Shown here: positions 21,982 to 32,423 of the stretch, piece by piece
How positions within the stretch are numbered: position 1 is the first letter of the stretch
How the letters are laid out: each line of letters opens with the position of its first letter
DNA from: Hyposmocoma kahamanoa
Taxonomy: Eukaryota; Arthropoda; Insecta; Lepidoptera; Cosmopterigidae
Direction of reading: 5' to 3'
DNA length: 64,000 nucleotides
Assembly (NCBI RefSeq): GCF_003589595.1
Contig: NW_020653397.1
Span: forward strand, 2,990,134-3,054,133
The notes under the pieces: model-generated
What the model saw: the letters and a program-made list of their open reading frames with translations, nothing else
Database searches by the model: none
Told to the model about the DNA's origin: nothing
Position numbers and translations under genes: made by a program

Positions 21982-22333
21982 TTTTTTTTCTTCTTTCCAT
22001 AAAGGAAAAGGCAAAGGTTTTACACCATACAGCCAAGTCTTAGTACATTATTATTTTTTTGGACATGAAGTTTAATTATGTTTCTGTAAATATGGCCGCC
22101 ACAAAGAGGATAGGCAAATTGAGGCGGCGTGCTTGGATTGACTCGGGATTCCTTAAAACGGGCCGATATGGGTATTTTAGTTCGAGATTCGTATAATTTC
22201 GCGTTTTAATCTTCAATTAAGGCACAATAGCACTATTCTATTCCACTTTAACATAACTTTAAGATTTCACAAAATAATTGAAAGTCAAAATAAAAACGAC
22301 ACTTTTCCCTCCAAAAGGTCCAGAGCGAATCTC
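21982..22333 (-). mobile_element. Retroposed sequence with poly(A) and 12-bp TSD
   Basis: Exact 12-bp direct repeats GCTAGCTCTTGT lie at 21970-21981 and 22334-22345. The inserted 352 bp starts on the plus strand with a T/C-rich run, which on the minus strand is a 3' tail GAAAGAAGAAAAAAAAA. This is the hallmark of LINE-mediated retroposition. The minus-strand 5' part begins GAGATTCGCTCTGGACC. I do not recognise the source RNA; there are no tRNA boxes and no long open frame. Confidence 0.75.
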
Positions 22334-22345
22334 GCTAGCTCTTGT

Positions 22346-22611
22346 ATTTAAATTCGTCCTCCTGCACCCCCGCGTCTCTCGGTGCCCCCGCGGCGGTCAG
22401 TTCGTTTCATCGGCGCGAACAATGAAAAATATTTGAAATAAATATTATCAGAAATACAATGTGTACCTACAAATGTTTATTTACAATGTAAACCCCCTGA
22501 AGTTTCTTATTCAGTCTTCTCAGGGAATCTGCCTTAAGAATTATTAGTAGAGTTTAATGAAAGTGACGATTTGCTTGCTTATCTAATAAATAAAGATTAT
22601 TTTCTCAAACA
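22346..22611. repeat. GC-rich patch and LINE-tail-like segment
   Basis: Bases 22355-22430 are GC-rich (CACCCCCGCGTCTCTCGGTG). Bases 22483-22605 resemble the LINE tail at 31430-31520 (GTCTTCTCAGGGAATCTGC). No coding seen. Confidence 0.4.
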
Positions 22612-23484
22612 TGCTCGGAAATGTTTGCATTGCTTTCAAAAAACGAACACGAAATGTCATTTATGGACCGTGCGGAATGTTCCCAGCCAGGGTCTGCAAA
22701 CTAAGTATGAAAATTCATTACTGTCCACTTTTATAAACTTTTAAATCTACTTATTATTAATCATTGGCTTACAAATAAATGGACGACGGGTCTAATACAA
22801 AAACCACGAAAAAAATGTCCCAAGTCAACCTATTTAAACGTAGTGACATGTAAAGGAATATGAAAAAGCTAAAACGTTGAATTTAAATTGTAATGTCATC
22901 GTAGTAGGTACTGTCTAATTTTGCTTGCTTCGCTGTCAGTCGAACAAACGAAGACTAAAGCGTGAATGACGCTCTGTATACGATTTTAACGCCCTATAAG
23001 TTCGGACACTTTTTAGCGCGGACCCGACGTCCATATAATTGTAAGTCAATGTTATTAATGAACTATGTAAACAGGCAAAAGAAAACACATACAGCCAACT
23101 GCAAAGTGTTCGCAAAAAAAAAAGAAAACTGCGCTAACATTTAGACAAGAGCGTTTTGGTATTCTTTTGTTTTTTCGTCTTTTTTGTATTTTGGTCGCGA
23201 AAATGAGTGCTAGTGACAAGAGCGATTACGAAAATATATAAGTAATAGATACACATTGAAACACATCATCACACGTTCAGCAGACTTCTATCGATGTGCC
23301 TGGAAAAACAATAACATTTTCTTTAAGCGATTGTCGTAACACGTCAAATATTACTTTTAATATATATTTTTTTACTTTTTCTATGAAACATCTTCCTCTC
23401 TTTAATCTTTTATTATTTCTTCAGATTGTTTGAGAAAAATTCTATATATGCCTCGGCGGGAACGAGGATTGCTTGACTCGTATT
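22612..23484 (+). repeat. Dispersed repeat D1 carrying a TSD8-N1 insertion
   Basis: It matches 366-905 from TTTTCTCAAACATG to GCTTGACTCGTATT and is split at 22762-23051 by TSD8-N1. A block at 23120-23260 has no counterpart in the other copy. Confidence 0.7.
22762..23051 (+). mobile_element. TSD8-N1 MITE, copy 3
   Basis: Exact 8-bp duplications TTATTAAT at 22754-22761 and 23052-23059; length 290 bp. The uninterrupted site is in D1 near 520-545. Confidence 0.93.
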
Positions 23485-23872
23485 AAGAGGGAGCAAAGGA
23501 AAAATTCCTAATCTTCGATTTGATTTTAGAGGGGTGTATCCACTTTAAAGTCAAAAACAAAATATTGTATGAGTAACTACACGATATATTCAAGCATAGA
23601 CATTAATCAGAAATATAAAACAATAAAGTTTCCTCGATAGATAAAAAACACGAAATGACCTCTAATTTTCAAATTTTTTCGATTTATCTTACAAATGCTA
23701 CAGGTCATTAGGACAAAAATTAGATAATTATATTTATGCAAGATCAACAACTGTCACTACGGATTTTTTTTTAATCCCTTTAGTTTTAGAGTTATTCCGC
23801 TAAAACGAATTTGGTACTTTTAATGCCTAAAATTCAACATCTCCTGTCGCATGTCACGCGAACTTCAGGCAT
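23485..23872 (+). repeat. Dispersed repeat D2, copy 2
   Basis: It is collinear with 14212-14594 and directly abuts the end of D1. Confidence 0.8.
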
Positions 23873-25160
23873 ATATAATATATAAATATGGGTGGAGCCA
23901 ACGTCAAAACTTTTTTGGCATGAGAGCTCTTAATACAAGGCCTCGCTGGCGTTCTACTCATCTCGTCCGGCAATCCCTTACTTCCCGGCCTCTGCAATAA
24001 TGTACTATTAAGTGTAGGATTGAGTTTTCTGTGTCGTGTACATACTGTCATTTGCACGCCAACTCAAACTTTATTAAGGATGTTCCAAGAAGTTTAATTA
24101 AAACTGAACGTCGGTTAACAAATAGCTTTCACGTCTTCAGCAAGTAATTCTTTGCAAGTGCTCTAGGCGTTCACTAACAAAATAGATTTATCGTTAAATT
24201 TATTGCACAGATGAAGCGGAGTTTATACAACATTGTTTTAGAGTTGGCAACATTTCTTGGTTACTTGTCGGATACACGTATACGGACAATTTTTTCTTCG
24301 ATGTATCAGGTTATTGAAGTTTGTTTTCTTATTATGGTAATGAGTACCTTTTCAAAAAACTGGATTATCTTTGCAAATAGAAAGAAAGAATTAATTACTC
24401 ATGGAAATATTTAGAGGCACGTTAAAAAAGGTTGAATTACGATAACAATGTTCATATGAACTGGTCATTGGCCACATAACTATACCAGGGAGCCCGTAAG
24501 TTGGATAGCCTGTCAAATTCGTACTATGACCTCACAAAATCAATTCACTATCCCAGCAGTTTATGTTCACCATCCGAAATCCGTTCATCTTTTCTTTCAT
24601 AGTAAAATCGTGACGTGTCATTTGCTATGCACATGGCGGTCTCATTTGTGAAAATAAGCAATTCACAGCAAATTTTACTGTGACTAATTTTTTTTTTTCA
24701 AAATGTCGAGATTTTGTTACATTTTTAAGAAATTTTGTTTAAGTTTTATAATTTTTCTAGTTCCATAATTATTTGTTATTTGTTAAGGCTATAGGCTTTT
24801 TTGAATAGTTTAGTTCGAGTTTCCCATCTACAGAGTATTGTTGATAAATTATTAGCATGAATGTAATTGCATTTTTAAAAAATTATATTTTAATAATTTT
24901 ATTGACTTAGGCAAAATCGTAAAATAACTTTTAAATGGTGCCAAATTTGACATATCGCATTAATCAACGAAAATGTACGAACACAAGATACGTTCCAATT
25001 ATGTTATCAAATTACAAACTCACCTTGTACATTTCAATTATAATAACGAGATAGTCAAGACATGATACGAATTCAGTTTCACCACGTCAAGTGAACTGCG
25101 TGTAACTTGGCTGGTTGCTTATATATTAATAGTAGGCCCCCAGAGCGTCTAATTGAAATC
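23873..25160. other. Unannotated stretch
   Basis: About 1.3 kb of AT-rich sequence. A 67-codon open frame at 24211-24414 has a hydrophobic stretch but nothing I recognise, and no other support. Confidence 0.45.
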
Positions 25161-25166
25161 AAAAAG

Positions 25167-25400
25167 AGTTCGTCCAGGTAAGTTTTGCCACCTTACCTAG
25201 TTCTGCAGCCAAGCAGTTACGTCAGCATTACTGTGTTCCGGTTTTGAAGGGTGCTGGTGAAATTACAGGCACATGGGACTTGTCAACTTATGTCTCAAGG
25301 TGACGGGCGCAGTGGCCCTAAGATCAATGCGATTTAAAGCTCTAAATTGCACTGCAACTGTCGATAGGCGTGTCGGTTACCACCAGGCGTACGACTTGTA
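25167..25400 (-). repeat. IR-A copy, inverted
   Basis: GAGTTCGTCCAGGTAAGTTT through GGGTGCTGGTGAAATTACAG to CTGTCGATAGGCGTGTCGGT. Confidence 0.85.
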
Positions 25401-25795
25401 CGTACCGTTACTTGGTATTATAAAAAATCCTTTTGAACCTCCGTTTTTCCGATTCTGTATCATTCGATACTTTCTACTATTACAAATCTCTGCTCAAGGA
25501 TAATGAAATTACTTGACGTAACTTAATGGATTGTATTGTTTCTTCTCGCTAACCGTTTTGTTTATATTTTCTGTCTTCCAACTTAAATATTCAAATTCGA
25601 TTTCGGTCGTTCAAGCTCAGATCGACACTCTAGCTAGCTAATAAATCAAGATCCCGGTAACGTTATGGCCAATCTACTTCCTAGATCCCGGACTTACGAG
25701 AATAGATCACTCAACGCGGAATTAAAAAATAATTTAAAGTGAAAATTTTAAGTATTTCTTCCATTCGTCTGTCGTTTTGATTTTTTCTTATGTTG
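25401..25795. other. Unannotated stretch
   Basis: No feature supported. Confidence 0.4.
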
Positions 25796-25796
25796 A

Positions 25797-25890
25797 TGAC
25801 ATCCATGGTCGAGTGGTCTGCACAGCGGTTTTTATTGTGTCGCCATCTTTGGGGTCCGGGGTTCAATTCCCGATCGGGTCAATGTTAAAA
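25797..25890 (+). mobile_element. SINE-2, head only
   Basis: CCATGGTCGAGTGGTCTGCA and B-box-like GGTTCAATTCC, then GATCGGGTCAATGTTAAA; the rest of the body is missing. Confidence 0.75.
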
Positions 25891-25944
25891 AAACTTATGA
25901 AATCACTTCACTAGTTTTTTATAATTATTAATACAAAGATCGAA

Positions 25945-26070
25945 CACTTGGAAAAAATTCCTTCGTCTTTCGACGTCTTCTAGCATACCGCGCCAAACGC
26001 TACACCAACTAAGCGTATGCTAGAAGACGTCGGTTCGAATCCGGCCGGATCGAAGGAATTTTTTCTAAGT
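25945..26070. mobile_element. SINE-3 folded on itself
   Basis: A minus-oriented SINE-3 piece (TCGACGTCTTCTAGCATACC, then GCTACACCAACTAAGC) runs directly into a plus-oriented piece (GTATGCTAGAAGACGTCGGT, B-box GGTTCGAATCC). The arms share ~22 bp around CTTCTAGCATAC. Confidence 0.75.
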
Positions 26071-26099
26071 ACTTTTCTGTATTGTCTTTTTTTTATGAT

Positions 26100-26352
26100 G
26101 GGCAGGCCACACCGCGAACGAAGCTAATCTAACTTAGCTTAGCTCAAGTAGCAGCGGCATCTTTTCAAACTTCGGCTAACTTAACTAACCCAACGATCCC
26201 ACTAGCTATGTAAAATATGTCGCCCTTCTACCGCCCTTCACCCTCACACATATCCATAGTCACTACTTACTATGTATTTTCTTAACTTAGCACTGCATGC
26301 ATCTACGTCAACTAAACTAAGTAAGCTAGCTCGTTGTGTGGCCTGCGCTTGA
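26100..26352. mobile_element. TIR MITE, ~250 bp
   Basis: The left end GGGCAGGCCACACCGCGAAC and the right end (TCGTTGTGTGGCCTGCGC) form imperfect inverted repeats of about 30 bp. No second copy is in the window. The TSD is not clear. Confidence 0.65.
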
Positions 26353-26354
26353 TG

Positions 26355-26718
26355 GCAAATGACGGGACCACGACGGGACTAACAAATCGTTGGCCCGTTG
26401 GTAAGCGACACGTCGGTCCATAACAGTCGTAGTGCCACTCAGAGCTTCAAAACGGAAAGATCTGAGGGGCACTGCCGCTGCGCCCGTCACCTTGAGACAT
26501 AAGTTGACAAGTCCCATGTGCCTGTAATTTCACCAGCACCCTTCAAAACCGGAACAGTAATGCTGACGTAACTGCTTGGCGGCAGAACTAGGTTAGGTGG
26601 CAGTACTTCCCTGGACGAACTCTTTCACAAGAAACTCTACTGCTGCTAAATATTTCCATAACACAAGTGCTTTAGTTAGTAACATGAGGATGAGAGCAAC
26701 ATATTTGATCTTATTTAA
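26355..26718 (+). repeat. IR-A, most complete copy
   Basis: It runs from GACGGGACTAACAAATCG through GTCGTAGTGCCACTCAGAGC, CACCTTGAGACATAAGTTGA, CTGCTTGGCGGCAGAACTAG and CTTCCCTGGACGAACTCTTT to the extension TTCCATAACACAAGTGCTTT. The last 225 bp are almost identical to 1-222. Confidence 0.88.
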
Positions 26719-28344
26719 TATTTATAGGTTTTAGAACAATGGATAAAGGCTTGGTATTACACAGAGACCTAAACAATGTGTTGCAACATCATTGAATTAT
26801 ATTGATCGCTTATCCAGAGAATCATAAAAAACTCTTTCGTGTTAGCAAAACAAAAATATATTTTTCTCGTGTTCTCGTTTCGTATTATCAAACATCCGTG
26901 AAGCCATAAAAAGAGGGTCATATATCAGAAACATTTGCCAGACCATAAGCGCCCCAGAAAAAGAGAAGAATTCACCTTTTACCCCTTTTTAAGAACAGGT
27001 ATAAAGAACTAGATGTCCTAGATCTAATTCCCGTTTGAAAAGTGTCTTTTGTCCTACTTTGTGCCTGCTTGTAATACTAAGTATATTGTAACGCTTTCAT
27101 GTTTAGAGCTTGTAATGCGTACAATAACAATCATTTAGATATATGTAGATATATTTTATTTATCCTTTCCAAAACTTGTAAGGTCCATTTATGAACAATA
27201 ATTTATGTTATTTGTTTTTTAGTTTATTTCTTTTTTATCATTTTCTTTGTGGTTTAAAAAAATACTAACTATGTTTTCGTTCGTTTTTAAGTTATGTTTA
27301 TTAGTGGAAACTTTGTTGGTTTAAGTGATAATTTCTTTGTACTATAATCTTGTAGACAAATTGTAACCTGTTTGTTTCCTAAAAACAGAATAAGATACAC
27401 GAGTATACTAAAAACTTATTCTTACAATAAATACGAAATAAAACTGGAATGGGACCATTATGGAAGTACCCCCTTTCCAACAAAAAAACAATCATGAAAA
27501 TCGGTTCACAAAAAAAAGAACATACAGTCGAATTGAGAACCTCCTCCTTTTTTAGAAGTCGGTTAAAAAATACATATAATTTTTTTTCTAACACAGACAT
27601 ACTTGAATTGTGCAGACTACATGTCATAAAAAATTAAATTTTGACGCTGATGTCCATATATATATGACTGTTGCGAATTTGTAAGAAAAATCATACAATT
27701 TTACTCACCTATCAAAACTATTAAACGTAATACTAGGAATTAAATGAAATTAAAAGTACCACAAACTACTTCACGATTACTTAGATCTCGAAACCGTCAT
27801 TTCTCGGATTCGGAATTGATAAATGAACGTGGGCCCCGATATCACCCGACATATGTATATATAAAAGTAAGAAAAAATAATAAGAAAATGTCCTATTAAT
27901 TCGTCTAGTTCAATTTCACCGAAGTTCGCGCTCTGGGGCATAGTGCCTAAGATATTGGCAATATTTCCCCTTTCTGTAGATAAACTAATTCTACGATGGA
28001 AGTAGCGCTAGCCTTCGGGTCACTGGAGGATTTAACGATTTCGCCTTGTGCCTTCGGAGACCTATTTTAAAATTAAATTTGATTAGGAACTTCTTTATCT
28101 GGCTTTCGCCATGTTATGCCATATTATGACATGCTCGCAGACTGCAGACTTGTTTACGCCACGGTGTTTGTACCCGCGTCAAGAACATATAGCTGATGTC
28201 AAACACCGTCCCGTCGCGCGTTTGGGATCCAGTATTTCCTCTAACGAAATATCCCAAACAGACATAAGACTGCAGTACTAATTAATATGTTTTAGTTTAT
28301 TCTAATTTCTATTAATAATTAATAATAAATTAAACTTAATATAA
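26719..28344. other. Mostly unannotated; D6 repeat at 27448-27575
   Basis: At 27448-27575 the phrases CCCCTTTCCAACAAAAAAAC and GAGAACCTCCTCC, then GAAGTCGGTTAAAA, match D6 pieces at 52660, 53885-54120, 56890-57050 and 63968-64000. The remainder shows no gene. Short open frames on both strands over D6 are by-products. Confidence 0.5.
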
Positions 28345-28608
28345 ATTCATTCAATAAAATAATTTGTAAAACTTAATGTAGCGTAAATTGGAATGTTTTC
28401 TTTGTAAAATTAAAAATAAGGTATTTAATTAATAACTATTCTATAGTGAAAAAATAGGGTGGTTTGCATTAATATTAGACATAACTGGTTGAAGACTGTA
28501 CCACCTCAGTCAACCGTGACCATGGGACCTGTAAAGGGCACGAAACGTCGGTTTGTTTGAAAAAACAAATATACGCGATTTAAATCCGGAAAAATAGTTT
28601 CATTTCCT
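28345..28608 (+). repeat. FB-1 repeat, plus-arm form
   Basis: It runs from AATAAAATAATTTGTAAAAC through GGTTGAAGACTGTACCACCT and the core CTGTAAAGGGCACGAAACG to GATTTAAATCCGGAAAAATA. It is collinear with 44346-44610. Confidence 0.85.
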
Positions 28609-28803
28609 ATTTGTTTATTTTTTTTAAATGACAGACACAGGCATTAAAAACTTAATGGTTTGCTAGAGTAGTTACCGAAATAGCAATTAATATTAGTTCT
28701 TTTACCTGTTATAACTTCGATATCCGATAAATCGGTATAAAATCGTCACCGGCACCTCTAGGTGTGGTATGCGTCTACGGCTGCATGTATCGCGTGAGCG
28801 GGT
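28609..28803 (+). mobile_element. TA-N1, 5'-truncated copy
   Basis: The last ~190 bp of TA-N1 (AATGACAGACACAGGCATTA to ATCGCGTGAGCGG) follow directly on FB-1. Confidence 0.85.
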
Positions 28804-29430
28804 AAATAAGGTACTTGTTACTAATAACTTTTTCATTTACTTTATCAAGGTGGATAGTTACCCTACAATATAACAAACGGCGTTAAGAAATCAAAATGCC
28901 TGAATGCTAATTAATGAAACACAACTTCAGTTGATTGATTTGGTAAATAAAGACCCTAAAATTAGAGGGAACCCTGTCCGATCAGAGACAGATGGTGGTT
29001 CCTTATAATTAATGATAGTAATGACCTTGAGTAAGTATATAACTAATGCCTGATGGCATGTATTTAGTAGCAGTACATTTTGTACGGGGAACGGAAATGG
29101 TTCTATCGCTTAGAATGATGGGCAAGATTTCACTTCCATTGCTTAATTAAGGATTTATTCCCATATGATCCCCTAAAACCGATCTTCTGGTGGATACGTT
29201 TTTTTTTCGTATTTTCTATTCCCATCGGATCCTCTATCAAGTATAAATACTAATATTTTGTTCCTACCTGATACCCTGGCACTTACATACTTATTCTTTG
29301 TAAGCATTGTGGTACAGTCAACAAGAAAATGTATTTCTATATGTCAACATTAATGACCTGTTCCAAAAAAATTTGATTGTCTGTGATAATTACAGTATTT
29401 GATCACGTTTGCTTAATAAATTAATATTCA
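28804..29430. other. Unannotated stretch
   Basis: No feature supported. Confidence 0.45.
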
Positions 29431-29431
29431 G

Positions 29432-29612
29432 GAAATTAAACTATTTTTCCGGATTTAAATCGCGTATATTTGCTTTTTCAAACAAACCGACGTTTCGGGC
29501 CCTTTACAGGTCCCATGGTCACTGTTGACTAAACAAAACTAGTTAAAAGCGCGATATAAATCCGGAAAAATAGTTTCACTTCCTATGTGTAATAATCGCG
29601 AAAATATAAGAA
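29432..29612. repeat. FB-1 foldback repeat
   Basis: A minus arm (CCGGATTTAAATCGCGTATA, CGACGTTTCGGGCCCTTTAC) and a plus arm (ATATAAATCCGGAAAAATAG, TGTGTAATAATCGCGAAAA) face each other around TTGACTAAACAAAACTAG. Confidence 0.8.
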
Positions 29613-29726
29613 CTCTATAAATGAATATTTGATTTTAAAAGTTTGTCCAGGAAAGTACTGCCACCTTACTTTTGCCGCCAAGCAGTAAGGTGAGCGTTAC
29701 TGCATTTCGGTTTTCAAGGGTAAGAA

Positions 29727-30104
29727 CTTAGAATAATAACGCATAGAAACCTAGTCCGCACACGCTAAGTGAGGCAAATTGAAGCGCGCCAAAAGGGCCT
29801 ACACGAGCGGGCGGGCCTTCAGTGCTCAAGGTCAACTTGCACCGCGAACAGCTCAAGAATTTTAGCTAAAAATGGCGAAATGTGCGGTAAATGGGTGTAA
29901 AAATACATCAGACAAACATAAAATGGATACTAACATCACATTCCACAAGGAAGTAACGCGTTTCAACTTGTATTTTTATATAAATATTCACTAAAACCGA
30001 ATATTAACCTACTACTAAAACTAGCCTACATGAATTTGATTTTTGCCTCACTTGTGACAGTTCGTTTGATATGAAACTATCATTCTATGCGTTATTATTC
30101 TAAG
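29727..30104. mobile_element. P-like non-autonomous element with THAP start
   Basis: Perfect 22-bp terminal inverted repeats (29727-29748 and 30083-30104, starting CTTAGAATAATAACGCATAG) enclose 378 bp. Inside them an exact 12-bp subterminal inverted repeat AAGTGAGGCAAA lies at 29767-29778 and 30042-30053. P elements are known to have subterminal inverted repeats and a THAP-domain transposase, and both signs are present. The target duplication is unresolved: TAAG borders both sides, but no 8-bp duplication is evident. Confidence 0.7.
29872..29994 (+). pseudogene. THAP-type zinc-finger N-terminal fragment (40 codons)
   Basis: The frame begins MAKCAVNGCKNTSD and continues to NITFHKE before running into unrelated codons and a stop. 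C4 and C9 (C-x4-C after a short N-terminus) followed by an ITFHK-like strand is the pattern of the first half of a THAP DNA-binding domain. The later Cys and His of the C2CH finger are missing. A GT dinucleotide after FHKE (GTAACG) could be an exon end, so this may be a first exon kept in a deleted transposon. The fragment cannot fold as a complete finger. The match rests on motif pattern alone. Confidence 0.65.
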
Positions 30105-30230
30105 GATGCTGATTAAATTACACGTGTCACGTAGGACTTATTCACTTATGTCGTAAGGTGACGGGCACAGAGGCAGTGCCCCTGCGATGTTTGTGATTTA
30201 AAGCTGTCAATGGCAGTGTAATTTGTTTAT

Positions 30231-30679
30231 CCCGTCATTTGGAGTCATAATAGTTATTTGTTATGCAAGGCTGTAAAGTTGTTGTTTGTCGCTAGTGCTT
30301 GTATTGAAACCTGAGTAAGCGAAGCAAGCGAAGATTGAAAAAATAGATTCCTGAGCTTAGCGAGGGCTCCAAGACACGAGATGCAAAACAACTTTGCTGC
30401 AGATTGAAACGCAAAATTTTTCACCTCACTATAGCGAGGAAAATGAAAGAAAAAAAATTAACATTGCGTTCTGAATTTACACGTCATCAATTTTTATTCT
30501 TGCTTGTACTTTTATTTTGTGTGATTAAGTGATTATTGAAATTATTTTAGTTCTTCAACGAATTAAAATAATTTAATAAACACAATTAGTTGTCATTGTC
30601 AATTTAATGTCAACAATAATAAAAATGAAATACCTATACTAACGGATTTGTATTACTTATATAATTAATGTACGACAAG
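30231..30679. other. Unannotated stretch, possible outer TIR element
   Basis: TTTTTCACCTCACTATAGCG at about 30417 has an imperfect inverted partner near 31075-31105 (CTAGGTAATGAGGTGAAAAA). This hints at a ~690-bp element enclosing the MITE at 30680. Weak. Confidence 0.3.
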
Positions 30680-30954
30680 TGTTGACTTACAAATAAATGG
30701 ACGACGGGTCTAATACAAAAACCACGAAAAAAATGTCCCAAGTCAACCTATTTAAACATACTGACATGTAAAGGAATATAAAAATGCTTTTAAATTGTAA
30801 TGTCATCGCAGTACTGTCTAATTTTGCTTGCTTCGCTGTCAGTTAAACAAACGAAGACTAAAGCGTGAATGACGCTCTGTATACGATTTAAACGCCCTAT
30901 AAGTTCGGATACTTTTTAGCGCGGACCCGACGTCCATATAATTGTAAGTCAATG
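30680..30954 (+). mobile_element. TSD8-N1 MITE, copy 4
   Basis: ACGACAAG (30672-30679) and ACGTCAAG (30955-30962) are a 7/8 target duplication. 275 bp, with a small internal deletion relative to copies 2 and 3. Confidence 0.9.
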
Positions 30955-32420
30955 ACGTCAAGTCGCTTATTTGAACGTGTCTTTTTTTCAGTCCGTCGTC
31001 ATGTTTGAATTTCAAAAACCTTTTCCTTGCTAGCGTGCAATCAACGCTTTTGCGCGCTGATTTCTAAGGAGAAATAAACTTTCCTAGGTAATGAGGTGAA
31101 AAAAAAATGTTAATACGACAAATAAAAATAAAAATAAACGAGCTGTTCTTGATAGTCGTCTTCACAAAATTACAAATTCATTTAGGGAGCAATGTATACG
31201 CTTCTATAATAAAATTCCGGTTGATATTCAAAGTTTGCTATTTACGAGGTGTAAAGTGTAACAAAGACTTGGTACTTAAGGTTTATTCTGTGTACTTGGA
31301 TGACAAAAATTAATGAGAGTTATCCGTTTATCTGTTTCAGATTGTTTGCATTACATTACAAACTACCTTATTCACCGATAAGCATTCGCCTGTATTGTTT
31401 TTTTAATGAATGTTTTAAATGATAAATGTGCACAAATATTTAGAGCAACCTCTAGAGTTTTTTATTCATTCTTCTCAGGGGAATCTGCTTTACAAATGAG
31501 TAGGCGTTTAATCACTTTGATGATTTTAAATGTATTTTATTATTGATACAAAAGCCGAACAAAGACGAAGAAAAAATCCCTCAATTTAACTGGCGTCAAA
31601 CCAGTGTCTATGTGCCTAACCGGGGCTGCCGTTCTTTCAACTGAATTATAGACCGAATTAGTAGATCTTGCAACATTTTCTTCGTGTTTGTTCGCCCTTT
31701 AAACTTTAGTGTAATTAGGTAGGTTACCAATCAACGAATGTATTGAGGTGTATTGAAAAATGATTACAACTTAGATATTACTTAGATAGACACAAATAGA
31801 GATAGATATAAGTTAGATAAATATGGATATTACATATTTTATAGAATCATAACACAGTATAAACATTTGCTAGGTATTTGGTTTAGTTATGGCATTACAA
31901 AATTGGAAATAAGATTTGATATTATTTGACTAACTAAATTTATGAAACTACTAAGATTTTCAGTGTCAGTCAAGTTATGTTATCCACTAATTTATAATTC
32001 AAATACCTAATAAGGCACTTTTACTACTTTACAACCTTTGTAAGTGCCAAATACTTGCTAAGTTTTGAATTGGTTAAAGTGACTTAACAGATTTTTAGCT
32101 GGACACGAAGCAGATTACGTATCTACACTAGGTTTTTAAATTGTAGGATTTTCAAGCAGATGTTACTTACTATATATTCATATTCATTTAGTGCCTTCAG
32201 ACAACACAGTCCACAACATTACACCTTTAGTTACATTATTATTATTATTATTTTGATAATTATACATATCGAAATCGACTCTATTAATTAAAATAAATAA
32301 AATATTAAAATATAAAGTTGTATACATTGTAAGAAATTAAAATTATATTGAAACGATTAGATTAAAATTAAAATTAATTAAACAAATAAAGTGACTAAGG
32401 TGTATAATAATGGCACCTTT
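30955..32420. other. Mostly unannotated; D7 at 31130-31210 and LINE tail at 31430-31520
   Basis: D7 matches 8285-8360 and shows the site without mariner. The segment at 31440 (AGAGCAACCTCTAGAG, then TTCTTCTCAGGGGAATCTGC) is a LINE 3' remnant. The rest is AT-rich with no gene. A 68-codon frame at 31107-31313 crosses D7 and is not supported. Confidence 0.5.
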
Positions 32421-32423
32421 TAT

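Larger units (their letters stand above)
29635..30232 (-). repeat. IR-A split by a P-like element
   Basis: The right part of IR-A (GTCCAGGAAAGTACTGCCAC ... CAAGGGTAAG) ends at 29724 and resumes at 30105 (GATGCTGATTAAATTACACG, GTCGTAAGGTGACGGGCACA). Intact copies have the two halves joined as GGGTAAGGATGC. Confidence 0.8.

Noticed and set aside
24211..24414. Small membrane protein gene
   Set aside because: 67 codons of AT-rich sequence with chance hydrophobicity; no promoter, splice context or homology visible.
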